Source: Streptosporangiaceae bacterium
GTDB lineage: Bacteria; Actinomycetota; Actinomycetes; Streptosporangiales; Streptosporangiaceae
Direction: 5' to 3'
DNA: 17,544 nt
Assembly: GCA_030041195.1 (NCBI GenBank)
Contig: JASHOI010000018.1
Location: forward strand, 1 to 17,544
Part shown: piece after piece, positions 1 to 8,449 of the stretch
How positions within the stretch are numbered: the first letter of the stretch is position 1
Layout of the letters: every line of letters starts with the position of its first letter
Position numbers and translations under genes: made by a program
The notes under the pieces: model-generated
The model's database searches: none
Seen by the model: the letters and a program-made list of their open reading frames with translations, nothing else
What the model was told of the DNA's origin: nothing

Positions 1-1020
1 TACCTGCTGCCGACGGTGTTCCACTCGGTGCAGTCCGACGAGTCGCGGCACATCTCCAACGGCTACGCGACGCTGCTGATGGCCCTCGCCGACGAGGGCA
101 ACCACCAGCTGCTCGAGCGTGACCTGCGGTACGCGTGGTGGAACAACCACCGGGTGGTGGACGCGGCGATCGGCACGTTCATCGAGTACGGCACCAAGGA
201 CCGCCGCAAGGACCGGGAGTCCTACGCGGAGATGTGGCGGCGGTGGATCTACGACGACTACTACCGCAGCTACCTGGTGCCGCTGGAGAAGTACGGCCTG
301 GTCATCCCGCACGACCTCATCGAAGAGGCGTGGAACCAGATCTGGAACAAGGGCTACGTGCACGAGGTGGCCCAGTTCTTCGCCACCGGCTGGCTGGCGA
401 ACTACTGGCGGATCGACCCGATGACCGACAAGGACTTCGAGTGGTTCGAGTACAAGTACCCGGGCTGGTATGACCGGTACGGCAAGTGGTGGGAGAACTA
501 CAACCGGCTGTCACGGCCGAACGGGCATCACCCGATCGTCGCCGAGGACGTCGACTACCAGTACCCGCACCGCTGCTGGACCTGCATGGTGCCGTGCCTG
601 GTGCGCGAGGACATGACCATGGCCGAGGTCGACGGGCAGTGGCGGACGTACTGCCACAAGGAATGCCAGTGGACCGACGAGGTGGCGTTCCGTCCGACCT
701 ACCAGGGCCGGGAGACCCCGAACATGGGCCAGCTCATCGGCCACCGGGAGTGGGAGACCCTCTACCACGGCTGGAACTGGGCCGACGTGGTCTCCGACAT
801 GGGCTACGTGCGGGACGACGGCAAGACCATGGTCGCCCAGCCGCACCTGGACCTGGACGACCCGAAGAAGCTGTGGACGCTCGATCACCTGCGCCGGATG
901 CCGGAGGTGCAGAGCCCGAACGTGCTGCTGAACGCGATGACGGCGGAGGAGCGGGAAGCATTCCGCGCCAACTACGTGCGCGGCGGCCCCGCTGGCCGGC
1001 CGGCGCCCGCAGAGGCCTGA
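1..1020 (+). CDS. prmA: Soluble diiron monooxygenase, hydroxylase large (alpha) subunit, 3' part (propane/acetone monooxygenase type)
   Basis: The reading frame is already open at base 1, so the gene begins upstream and only the last 339 residues are here; the family is about 540 residues long. The visible part opens with the second diiron motif, DESRH at residues 13-17, whose Glu14 and His17 correspond to E243 and H246 of methane monooxygenase MmoX. The first ligand pair (ExxH) and the third Glu lie outside the window. The rest is the Trp/Tyr-rich C-terminal half typical of PrmA/MimA. The subunit holds the dinuclear iron centre that activates O2 and hydroxylates propane, other small alkanes, acetone or phenol in the cytoplasm. 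The downstream order prmB-prmC-prmD-amidohydrolase-DUF59-adh-groEL supports the propane/Mim (group 5) type over methane, alkene or toluene types. The substrate is inferred. A sigma54 promoter and the MimR/PrmR-type activator would lie upstream, out of view. Confidence 0.93.
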   Translation, partial: YLLPTVFHSVQSDESRHISNGYATLLMALADEGNHQLLERDLRYAWWNNHRVVDAAIGTFIEYGTKDRRKDRESYAEMWRRWIYDDYYRSYLVPLEKYGLVIPHDLIEEAWNQIWNKGYVHEVAQFFATGWLANYWRIDPMTDKDFEWFEYKYPGWYDRYGKWWENYNRLSRPNGHHPIVAEDVDYQYPHRCWTCMVPCLVREDMTMAEVDGQWRTYCHKECQWTDEVAFRPTYQGRETPNMGQLIGHREWETLYHGWNWADVVSDMGYVRDDGKTMVAQPHLDLDDPKKLWTLDHLRRMPEVQSPNVLLNAMTAEEREAFRANYVRGGPAGRPAPAEA

Positions 1021-1054
1021 GCCGCCGGGCAGCCACCAGGCAGCCGATCAAGCA

Positions 1055-1106
1055 AGCAGGAACGGGGCCGGAGACCCAGAGGCCGGCCTCCGGCCCCGTT
1101 CCTGCT
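1055..1106 (+). promoter_or_regulatory. 19-bp intra-operon hairpin between prmA and prmB
   Basis: Bases 1055-1073 are the exact reverse complement of 1088-1106, leaving a 14-nt loop. The stem is GC-rich and sits in the middle of the 131-nt gap between the prmA stop and the prmB start. No T-run follows, so it is not a classical intrinsic terminator. It could stabilise the 3' end of the prmA message or act as a partial attenuator that lowers reductase relative to hydroxylase. The function is inferred; the structure is seen. Confidence 0.8.
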
Positions 1107-1151
1107 CCAGCCCGTCCCCAGCCCAGCCCGTGCGCAACCCGTGAGGGGGTC

Positions 1152-2213
1152 ATGGCCGACAAGCATGTGGTCCGGTTCGAGCCGGTCGGTATCGAGATCG
1201 AGGTCGATGAGGACCAGACGATCCTGCGCGCCGCGGCCGAGCAGGGGATCATGCTCATGCACGGCTGCAAGGAGGGCCAGTGCTCCTCCTGCAAGTCGTT
1301 CGTGCTTGACGGCGACGACCTCGAGCTGGATCGCTACTCCACGTTTGCGCTGCCCGACTACGAGCGAGAGGAGGGCTTCACGCTGCTGTGCCGGGCGCAC
1401 CCGTACGAGGATCTGACGATCGAGCTGCTGAACTACGACGAGGACATGATCAGGTCCGGGCTGCCGATCCAGCAGGCCGTGACCGAGGTGGTGTCCAACG
1501 ACCCGGTCACCCACGACATGCGCCACCTCGTGCTGCGCCTGGTGGAACCCGAGGAGCTCAGGTTCTTTCCCGGCCAGTACGTGGACATCGCCGTCTCCGG
1601 CACGGACGCCACCCGGTCGTTCTCGATGGCGAACACGTCCAGCAAGGAGAGCGGACAGCTCGAGTTCGTGATCAAGGTCTACCCGGACGGCCTGTTCTCG
1701 CACTTCCTCGACACCCGGCTTCGGGTCGGCGACCGGCTCGACGTGACCGGCCCGTTCGGGGTGTTCACGCTGCGCGAGGGCTACGAGTCCGATCTCGTGT
1801 TCGTCGGTGGCGGCGCGGGGATGGCGCCGATCCTGTCGCTGCTGCGGTCGATGGCGGAGAAGGGGATTGAACGCAAGGCGACTTACTACTACGGCGCGCG
1901 GGGCCGCAGGGACCTGTGCTTCGAGGAGGAGCTGCGCGCACTGGAGCAGACCCTGCCCGGCTTCAGGTACGTGCCCGCGCTGTCCGAGCCGGCGGCCGAT
2001 GACGCGTGGGACGGCGAAACCGGCCTGATCACCGACGTGGTGAAACGGCACGAGCAGGACCTGAGCGGGGCGCACGCCTACATCTGCGGGCCGCCGCCGA
2101 TGGTCGAGGCGGCGATGCCGCTGCTGGGCACGCTGGGGGTGGAGGAAAAGCGCATCTACTACGACAAGTTCACCACGACAGGCGACTCGGACGAGGGTGA
2201 AGGACGACCATGA
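1152..2213 (+). CDS. prmB: Monooxygenase reductase component (2Fe-2S / FAD / NAD(P)H)
   Basis: This 353-residue protein passes electrons from NADH to the diiron hydroxylase. Residues 1-95 form a plant-type ferredoxin domain with the cluster cysteines C39, C44, C47 (CxxxxCxxC) and C80. Residues about 105-205 are the FAD domain, with the flavin-binding RSFS at 155-158. The rest is the NAD(P) domain, with GGGAGMAP at 219-226 and a late CGPPPM motif. Length and domain order match MmoC, MimB and PrmB. I chose the ATG at 1152 because it follows a GAGGGGG purine run at 1143-1149 and gives a protein starting just before the ferredoxin fold; longer upstream extensions in this frame run into prmA. Its stop overlaps the prmC start (ATGA). 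In Gordonia the reductase also lies second in the operon, between the large and small hydroxylase subunits. Confidence 0.95.
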   Translation: MADKHVVRFEPVGIEIEVDEDQTILRAAAEQGIMLMHGCKEGQCSSCKSFVLDGDDLELDRYSTFALPDYEREEGFTLLCRAHPYEDLTIELLNYDEDMIRSGLPIQQAVTEVVSNDPVTHDMRHLVLRLVEPEELRFFPGQYVDIAVSGTDATRSFSMANTSSKESGQLEFVIKVYPDGLFSHFLDTRLRVGDRLDVTGPFGVFTLREGYESDLVFVGGGAGMAPILSLLRSMAEKGIERKATYYYGARGRRDLCFEEELRALEQTLPGFRYVPALSEPAADDAWDGETGLITDVVKRHEQDLSGAHAYICGPPPMVEAAMPLLGTLGVEEKRIYYDKFTTTGDSDEGEGRP

Positions 2214-3376
2214 GCACTTCAGAACGCAGCCTACCGAAGCCGGTCTTTACCGACGCCGAAGCCGGGGCCAAGGAGTTCCCCGACTCCAACGCACGCCGGT
2301 TCAACTACTTCACGCCAGCAAAGCGCAAGCAGAGCCACTACGAGGACGTGACCGTCGAGGTCCAGCCAGACCCGCGGCACTACCTCGCCCAGGGCTGGCT
2401 CTACGGGTTCTCCGACGGGCGCGGCGGATACCCGCTGGACTGGACCGTGCTCAAGGCCTGGGGCTCGGACCGGCCCGAGCCGGAGCGCTACCCCGGCTCC
2501 GGCGGCAAGGGCTACGACTGGCCCGCCCTCGGCTGGCACGAGTTCCGCGACCCGAACGAGGAGTGGGAGCTCACCCTCTACCGCTACAACGCCAACGTCG
2601 TGCGGCAGGTCAACCAGAACGTCGAGAACGCGCGGGAGACCAAGGCCTTCGACCAGTGGAACCGGAACTGGGTGCGCTTTGTCGAGCGCAACGTCGGCGC
2701 GTGGATGCACGTCGACCACGGGCTCGGGCTGTACCTGTACGCCAACGCCAACCGGCGGGCGCCGACGAACATGCACAACAACGCGATCTCGGTGAACAGC
2801 ATGCACCGGATCCGGGCCGCGCAGGACCTGGCGCTGTACAACCTGACCCTGTCGGAGGAGATCGCCGACTTCGACGGTGCAGCGCACATCGAGACCTGGA
2901 ACAGCGACCCGGCCTGGCAGGGCGTGCGGGAGACCGCCGAGCAGCTCACCGGGATCGATGACTGGTGCGAGGCCATCTTCGCCGCGAACGTGGTCTTCGA
3001 GCCGCTGGTCGGCGAGCTGTTCCGCAGTCACCTGGTGCAGCACGCGGCGCCGCGCAACGGCGACTTCGTGACGCCGACGATCGTCGGGGCCGCCGAGTAC
3101 GACTTCGCCGAGCGCGACCTCCGGTACACCAGGGCCATGTTCGAGCTGCTCACCGCCGACCGCGAGTTCGCCGACCACAACAAGGCGCAGCTGCAGCAGT
3201 GGCTGTCGACCTGGGTGCCGCGGGCGCTCTCGGCCGCCCGCGCGCTGCAGCCACTGTGGTCCCAGCCGGACGCGAAGCCGCCCCGGTTCGAGGACGGCCT
3301 GGACGCGGCCAAGAGCCGCTTCACCGGAATCGTGACCGACCTAAGCCTCGATGCACCGAAGGAGCTGGCACAGTGA
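2210..3376 (+). CDS. prmC: Soluble diiron monooxygenase, hydroxylase small (beta) subunit
   Basis: This 388-residue protein is the beta subunit of the (alpha-beta)2 hydroxylase. It has a ferritin-like helical fold but no full set of iron ligands, as expected for MmoY/TouE-like subunits, and it scaffolds the alpha subunit and the coupling-protein interface. The N-terminal part (FNYFTPAKRKQSHYEDVTVE and the following WLYGFSDGRGGYPLDWT stretch) is characteristic of propane monooxygenase small subunits. The ATG overlaps the prmB stop by four bases (ATGA), so translation is probably coupled. The stop in turn overlaps the GTG of prmD. The length is normal for the family and no frame damage is seen. 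Confidence 0.94.
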   Translation: MSTSERSLPKPVFTDAEAGAKEFPDSNARRFNYFTPAKRKQSHYEDVTVEVQPDPRHYLAQGWLYGFSDGRGGYPLDWTVLKAWGSDRPEPERYPGSGGKGYDWPALGWHEFRDPNEEWELTLYRYNANVVRQVNQNVENARETKAFDQWNRNWVRFVERNVGAWMHVDHGLGLYLYANANRRAPTNMHNNAISVNSMHRIRAAQDLALYNLTLSEEIADFDGAAHIETWNSDPAWQGVRETAEQLTGIDDWCEAIFAANVVFEPLVGELFRSHLVQHAAPRNGDFVTPTIVGAAEYDFAERDLRYTRAMFELLTADREFADHNKAQLQQWLSTWVPRALSAARALQPLWSQPDAKPPRFEDGLDAAKSRFTGIVTDLSLDAPKELAQ

Positions 3377-3747
3377 CCACGTTCAAGACCGCAGAGAGCC
3401 CGTTCAAGGCCGACAACACGGCTTCCAACAGGTGTGGCTTCACGCTCATGAACAACCAGGTGGGCGAAGTCGTGGCCGCGGTCATGGCCACCAAGCCGAA
3501 CGTGACGGTGACCTACCTGCCGTCGATGATGCGGGTCGACGCCGTCGGGACCATGGAGGTCAACTACGACGAGATCTCCGAGGCGCTGGGCGAAGAACCC
3601 GGATTCTTCGACCAGGCCGAGCTGGAGGAGGACATGTCCACCCACTACGGGCGCATGATCCACCTCGACGACCGGACGCTGTTCTTCGCCAACCCGGAGG
3701 ACGCGGCCGACTACCTCGGATTCGACCTGACGGCCCGCCAGGCCTAG
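3373..3747 (+). CDS. prmD: Monooxygenase coupling/effector protein (MmoB/DmpM family)
   Basis: This is a small acidic protein of 124 residues with no metal ligands. It fits the MmoB/DmpM family, which binds the hydroxylase and controls substrate and O2 access and electron-transfer timing. The N-terminal stretch NRCGFTLMNNQVGEVVAAVM and the later VTYLPSMMRVDAVGTMEVNY are typical of the fold. The start is the GTG at 3373, which overlaps the prmC TGA (GTGA). No ATG in this frame would preserve the N-terminal strand. It completes the four-component set A-B-C-D. A 106-nt gap with a large hairpin separates it from the next gene. Confidence 0.93.
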   Translation: MTTFKTAESPFKADNTASNRCGFTLMNNQVGEVVAAVMATKPNVTVTYLPSMMRVDAVGTMEVNYDEISEALGEEPGFFDQAELEEDMSTHYGRMIHLDDRTLFFANPEDAADYLGFDLTARQA

Positions 3748-3749
3748 AC

Positions 3750-3804
3750 GGCGGCCGGGCTCAGGGGCTGTGCTGTAAATAGCAGCCCGCTGGGCCCGGC
3801 CGCC
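3750..3804 (+). promoter_or_regulatory. Long hairpin between prmD and the amidohydrolase gene
   Basis: The 11-nt arm 3750-3760 pairs exactly with 3794-3804. The stem continues through one G-T pair and three more pairs to 3764/3790, and then, after a one-base bulge, through 3765-3770/3783-3788. The loop is A/T-rich. The structure begins three bases after the prmD stop. There is no T-tract downstream, so I read it as an mRNA stability or attenuation element that separates the catalytic genes (A-D) from the accessory genes. A leaky terminator is the alternative. Confidence 0.75.
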
Positions 3805-3853
3805 ACCGGGCTGCACGCCGCATACCGTTCATCGGCCCGCAATGGAGGGATAG

Positions 3854-4921
3854 ATGTACGAAAAGGATGGCGAGAAGTACTTCGTTGTCGATGGCCACAT
3901 GCACTACTGGAACGCGGCGCCGGACAACTGGGTGCCGGGAGCGGAACAGTACGCCAAGGGCTGGATCGAGTGCTTCCACGCTTACATGGGCCTCGGCCCG
4001 CCCGAGACGCACTGGCCGATCGAGCACTTCCAGAAGTACTCCGAAGACGACCTGATGAAGGACGTGTTCGAGGACGGGCACGTCGACGTGGCGATCTTCC
4101 AGCCCACATACCTGCTCGAGTGGTACAAGGAGGGCTTCAACACCACCGAGCGCAACGCCGAGATGGGCAAGCACCACCCCGGCAAGTTCGTGTACAACAC
4201 CCGATTCGACCCGCGCGACGGCGACGCAGGCCTGAAGGACCTGCGGGCGAACGTCGAGCGGTACGGGTCCAAGGGCGTCAAGCTGTACACCGCCGAGTGG
4301 AACAACGGCTCGCGCGGCTACAAGCTCAGCGACCCCGGGGCATACCGCTTCCTGGAGGCCGCGCAAGAGCTCGGCATCAAGAACGTCCACGTACACAAGG
4401 GCCCGACGATCTGGCCGCTGGACAAGGACGCGTTCGACGTCGCCGACGTCGACCACGCGGCGACCGACTTCCCCGACCTGAACTTCATCGTCGAGCACAC
4501 CGGGCTGCCGCGGATTGAGGACTTCTGCTTCATGGCGACGCAGGAGCCCAACGTCTACGCCGGCCTCGCGGTTGTGATCGGCGGCCTGATGCACGCCCGG
4601 CCGAAGTTCTTCGCCAAGTGCATGGGCGAGCTGCTGTTCTGGGTCGGCGAGGACAAGATGCTGTTCGGCAGCGACTACGCCATCTGGGAACCGAAGTGGC
4701 AGGTCGAGGGGTTCGTCGACTGGGAAATGCCGGACTCCGAGGAGTTCGCCGACTTCCCGAGGCTGGGCACGGCAGGCAAGAAGAAGATCCTCGGCCTGAA
4801 CGCGGCCAAGCTCTACGACATCGACGTCCCACCCGAGTACCAGCTCAAGAACGGCGGCACGCCGGGCGCCCATGAGGTACTCGCCGGCGAGCCCGAGGAG
4901 CACGCGGCCTCAGGGGCATGA
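3854..4921 (+). CDS. Metal-dependent amidohydrolase-family protein of the prm/mim cluster
   Basis: This 355-residue TIM-barrel protein belongs to the amidohydrolase-2 (ACMSD-like) family. Visible metal and catalytic positions are DGHMH (D13, H15, H17) at the end of strand 1, K143 in VKLYTAEW, H179/H181 in HVHKG, H215 in EHTGLPR, and D274 in GSDYA. The full set suggests an active hydrolase or decarboxylase. The start is well supported: GGAGGG at 3844-3849 lies four bases before the ATG. Its stop overlaps the next start (ATGA). A member of this family sits at the same place in mycobacterial and Gordonia prm/mim clusters; to my knowledge its role is not established. It may process an oxidised product or assist hydroxylase maturation. 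Both are inference. The substrate cannot be named from sequence. Confidence 0.9.
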   Translation: MYEKDGEKYFVVDGHMHYWNAAPDNWVPGAEQYAKGWIECFHAYMGLGPPETHWPIEHFQKYSEDDLMKDVFEDGHVDVAIFQPTYLLEWYKEGFNTTERNAEMGKHHPGKFVYNTRFDPRDGDAGLKDLRANVERYGSKGVKLYTAEWNNGSRGYKLSDPGAYRFLEAAQELGIKNVHVHKGPTIWPLDKDAFDVADVDHAATDFPDLNFIVEHTGLPRIEDFCFMATQEPNVYAGLAVVIGGLMHARPKFFAKCMGELLFWVGEDKMLFGSDYAIWEPKWQVEGFVDWEMPDSEEFADFPRLGTAGKKKILGLNAAKLYDIDVPPEYQLKNGGTPGAHEVLAGEPEEHAASGA

Positions 4922-5724
4922 CCAGCCCGGTGAAAGCCTCAGCTGGCAGCGATGTGCGGTCCGCGACGGCCGGCTCGCCGGCCCGAGCGGACCGCAGGGG
5001 GGCTCCGGGAGGCGCAGCCCCCCGGGCCAGCACCGCCAGCACCGTACTGGCCGCGCTTGACACCGTGCGCGACCCCGAGCTGGACGAGCCGATCACCTCG
5101 CTCGGGTTCGTCTCGTCATGCACCGTCTCAGCGGACGGGGACGCTCAGGTTCGGCTGCGGCTGCCGACGTACTTCTGCGCGCCCAACTTCGCGTTCCTGA
5201 TGGTGGCGGACGCGTACGACGCCGTCACCGCGCTGCCCGGCGTGCGCAGCGCGGAGGTGGTGCTCGAGGACCACTTCGCCTCGGACGCGATCAACGGCGG
5301 GGTGGCCGCGGGAGCCGGGTTCGTGCAGTCGTTCGACGGCGAGGCGGTCAGCGAGCTGCACAGCCTGCGCGCCGACTTCCTGCGCAAAGCGATCATGGCC
5401 GGCACCGACCAGGTGTGCCGGCCACTGCTGGCGGGCGGTGCCGACCCGGCTCGCCTGCTGGATCTGACGCTGGGCGACCTGCCGCCGTCCCGGCCGCTGC
5501 GGCGGCTGCGCGAGCGGCGGGCCGAGCTGGGTCTGCCGGCCGGAGACGAAGCGCCGTTGGTCATCGACCCCGTGACCGGGGCCCGGGTCGGCGAGCAGGA
5601 CGTGCCGCTGCACCTGCGGCGTGCGCAGGTCACCCGGACCAGCATCGAGGCGAACGGCAGCATCTGCCGCGGCATGCTCCGGCACAGGTACCAGACTTCA
5701 GGACTAGGCGAGGAGGAGCAGTGA
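4918..5724 (+). CDS. DUF59/MIP18-family protein with long C-terminal extension
   Basis: This 268-residue protein has a DUF59 domain at roughly residues 43-135. The DPELDEPITSLGFV stretch (52-65) is the family signature, and C87 in PTYFCAPN is a plausible Fe-S or metal-ligating cysteine. DUF59 proteins (SufT, PaaD, MIP18) take part in Fe-S or metal-centre maturation. The C-terminal half (about 140-268, Arg-rich, with further cysteines in QVCRP and SICRG) is not one I recognise. Residues 1-40 are low-complexity Ala/Gly/Pro/Ser/Arg and coincide with strong hairpins in the DNA. The ATG at 4918 overlaps the previous stop (ATGA). A later GTG at 5065 would cut into the DUF59 fold, so I keep the upstream start. 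Its stop overlaps the adh GTG. A role in iron loading of the hydroxylase or reductase is plausible but unproven. Confidence 0.85.
   Translation: MTSPVKASAGSDVRSATAGSPARADRRGAPGGAAPRASTASTVLAALDTVRDPELDEPITSLGFVSSCTVSADGDAQVRLRLPTYFCAPNFAFLMVADAYDAVTALPGVRSAEVVLEDHFASDAINGGVAAGAGFVQSFDGEAVSELHSLRADFLRKAIMAGTDQVCRPLLAGGADPARLLDLTLGDLPPSRPLRRLRERRAELGLPAGDEAPLVIDPVTGARVGEQDVPLHLRRAQVTRTSIEANGSICRGMLRHRYQTSGLGEEEQ
4955..5023 (+). repeat. Two tandem hairpins in the 5' coding part of the DUF59 gene
   Basis: Hairpin one: the 10-nt arm 4955-4964 is exactly complementary to 4987-4996. Inside it, after a 3x3 internal loop, 4968-4973 pairs with 4978-4983 around a 4-nt loop. Hairpin two follows with no gap: 4997-5004 pairs with 5016-5023 around an 11-nt loop. 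Together they span codons about 13-36, which encode only low-complexity residues before the DUF59 fold. They may slow or regulate translation of this gene. The structure is seen; the role is inferred. Confidence 0.65.
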
Positions 5725-6746
5725 AGGCCGTTCGACTGCACGAGTTTCACAAGCCGCCGGTGGTCGACGAGGTGCCCGAACCCACGATCAGCGGCCCGCT
5801 CGACGTGATAGTGAAGATCGGCGGCGCCGGGGTGTGCCGCACCGACCTGCACATCATGGAAGGTCAGTGGGACGCGGCGATGCACACCCCGCTGCCGTAC
5901 ATCCTCGGCCACGAGAACGCGGGCTGGGTGCACGAGATCGGCCCGGGGGTCACCAACGTCGCGGTCGGCGACACCGTCATCCTGCATCCGCTGGTTACCT
6001 GCGGCCTGTGCCGGGCGTGCCGGGCCGGCGACGACATGCACTGCGTGAACAGCGCGTTCCCCGGCCTGTCCCGGGACGGGGGGATGGCCGAGTACCTGCT
6101 CACCTCGGCGCGGGCCTGCATCAAGCTCGACCCGGCGACCCAGCCCAAGGACGTCGCGGCGCTGGCCGACGCGGGCATCACCGCGTACCACGCGGTGCGC
6201 AAGGCGATCCCGCTGCTGTACCCGGGTACATCCTGTGTCGTCATCGGTGCGGGCGGCCTCGGGCATATCGGCATCCAGTGCCTCGCCGCGCTGACCGCCA
6301 CCCGGATCATCGTGGTGGACCAGAACCCGGACGCCCTCAAGCTCGCCGAGCAGCTCGGCGCCGACCACACCGTCGTCGCCGACGGCGGGCAGGTGACCGC
6401 CGTGCAGGACCTGACCGGCGGCGCTGGCGCCAACGTGGTCCTCGACTTCGTCGCCGAGCAGGGCGCCGAGAACGACGGCTGGAACATGACCGGCGAGGCC
6501 GGCTCATACTTCGTCATCGGCTACGGCGGCACGCTGCACATCCCGACGCTGGACATCATCACGACCGAGCGCAACATCATCGGGAACATCGTGGGGACCT
6601 ACAACGACCTGGCCGAGCTCATGGTCCTGGCCGAGGCCGGCCGGGTCACGCTGCACACCAGGACCTACCCCCTGGACGCCGCGCCCGATGCCATCGCCGA
6701 TCTCGACGCGGGACGCGTCCGCGGGCGCGCCATTCTCGTTCCCTAG
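5721..6746 (+). CDS. adh: NAD-dependent zinc alcohol dehydrogenase (secondary alcohol type)
   Basis: This is a 341-residue medium-chain dehydrogenase. Catalytic zinc ligands are C39 (in GVCRTDLH), H64 with E65 (GHEN) and probably D149 (LADAGITAYHA), an Asp as in secondary alcohol dehydrogenases. The structural zinc site is complete: C94, C97, C100, C108. The Rossmann motif is GAGGLG at 175-180, and the acidic residue at the end of the next strand (VVDQN) indicates NAD rather than NADP. In propane-oxidising actinobacteria the adh of this cluster converts 2-propanol to acetone, the step after subterminal hydroxylation; that assignment here is by context. The start is the GTG at 5721, overlapping the upstream TGA (GTGA) and preceded by AGGAGGAG at 5711-5718. 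Its TAG overlaps the ribosome-binding site of the chaperonin gene. Confidence 0.93.
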   Translation: MKAVRLHEFHKPPVVDEVPEPTISGPLDVIVKIGGAGVCRTDLHIMEGQWDAAMHTPLPYILGHENAGWVHEIGPGVTNVAVGDTVILHPLVTCGLCRACRAGDDMHCVNSAFPGLSRDGGMAEYLLTSARACIKLDPATQPKDVAALADAGITAYHAVRKAIPLLYPGTSCVVIGAGGLGHIGIQCLAALTATRIIVVDQNPDALKLAEQLGADHTVVADGGQVTAVQDLTGGAGANVVLDFVAEQGAENDGWNMTGEAGSYFVIGYGGTLHIPTLDIITTERNIIGNIVGTYNDLAELMVLAEAGRVTLHTRTYPLDAAPDAIADLDAGRVRGRAILVP

Positions 6747-6750
6747 GAGG
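6745..6750 (+). promoter_or_regulatory. Strong ribosome-binding site of the groEL-like gene
   Basis: AGGAGG at 6745-6750 is a perfect Shine-Dalgarno core seven bases before the ATG at 6758. It overlaps the last two bases of the adh stop codon. It is the strongest such site in the operon, which fits a need for abundant chaperonin. Confidence 0.85.
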
Positions 6751-6754
6751 CTGA

Positions 6755-8448
<1,694 letters not shown>

Positions 8449-8449
<1 letters not shown>

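Noticed and set aside
1055..1106. Rho-independent terminator after prmA
   Set aside because: The stem is strong but no T-run follows, and co-directional prmB, an essential partner, comes next. An intra-operon element fits better.
972..2075. Minus-strand frame of 367 codons and neighbouring large frames over prmB
   Set aside because: They are antisense to the reductase gene, whose cofactor motifs are all intact on the plus strand. Composition is typical of a shadow frame.
5065..5724. Later GTG start (5065) for the DUF59 gene to exclude the hairpin region
   Set aside because: It would remove the first helix of the DUF59 domain (VLAALDTV), and the upstream ATG has a clean stop/start overlap.
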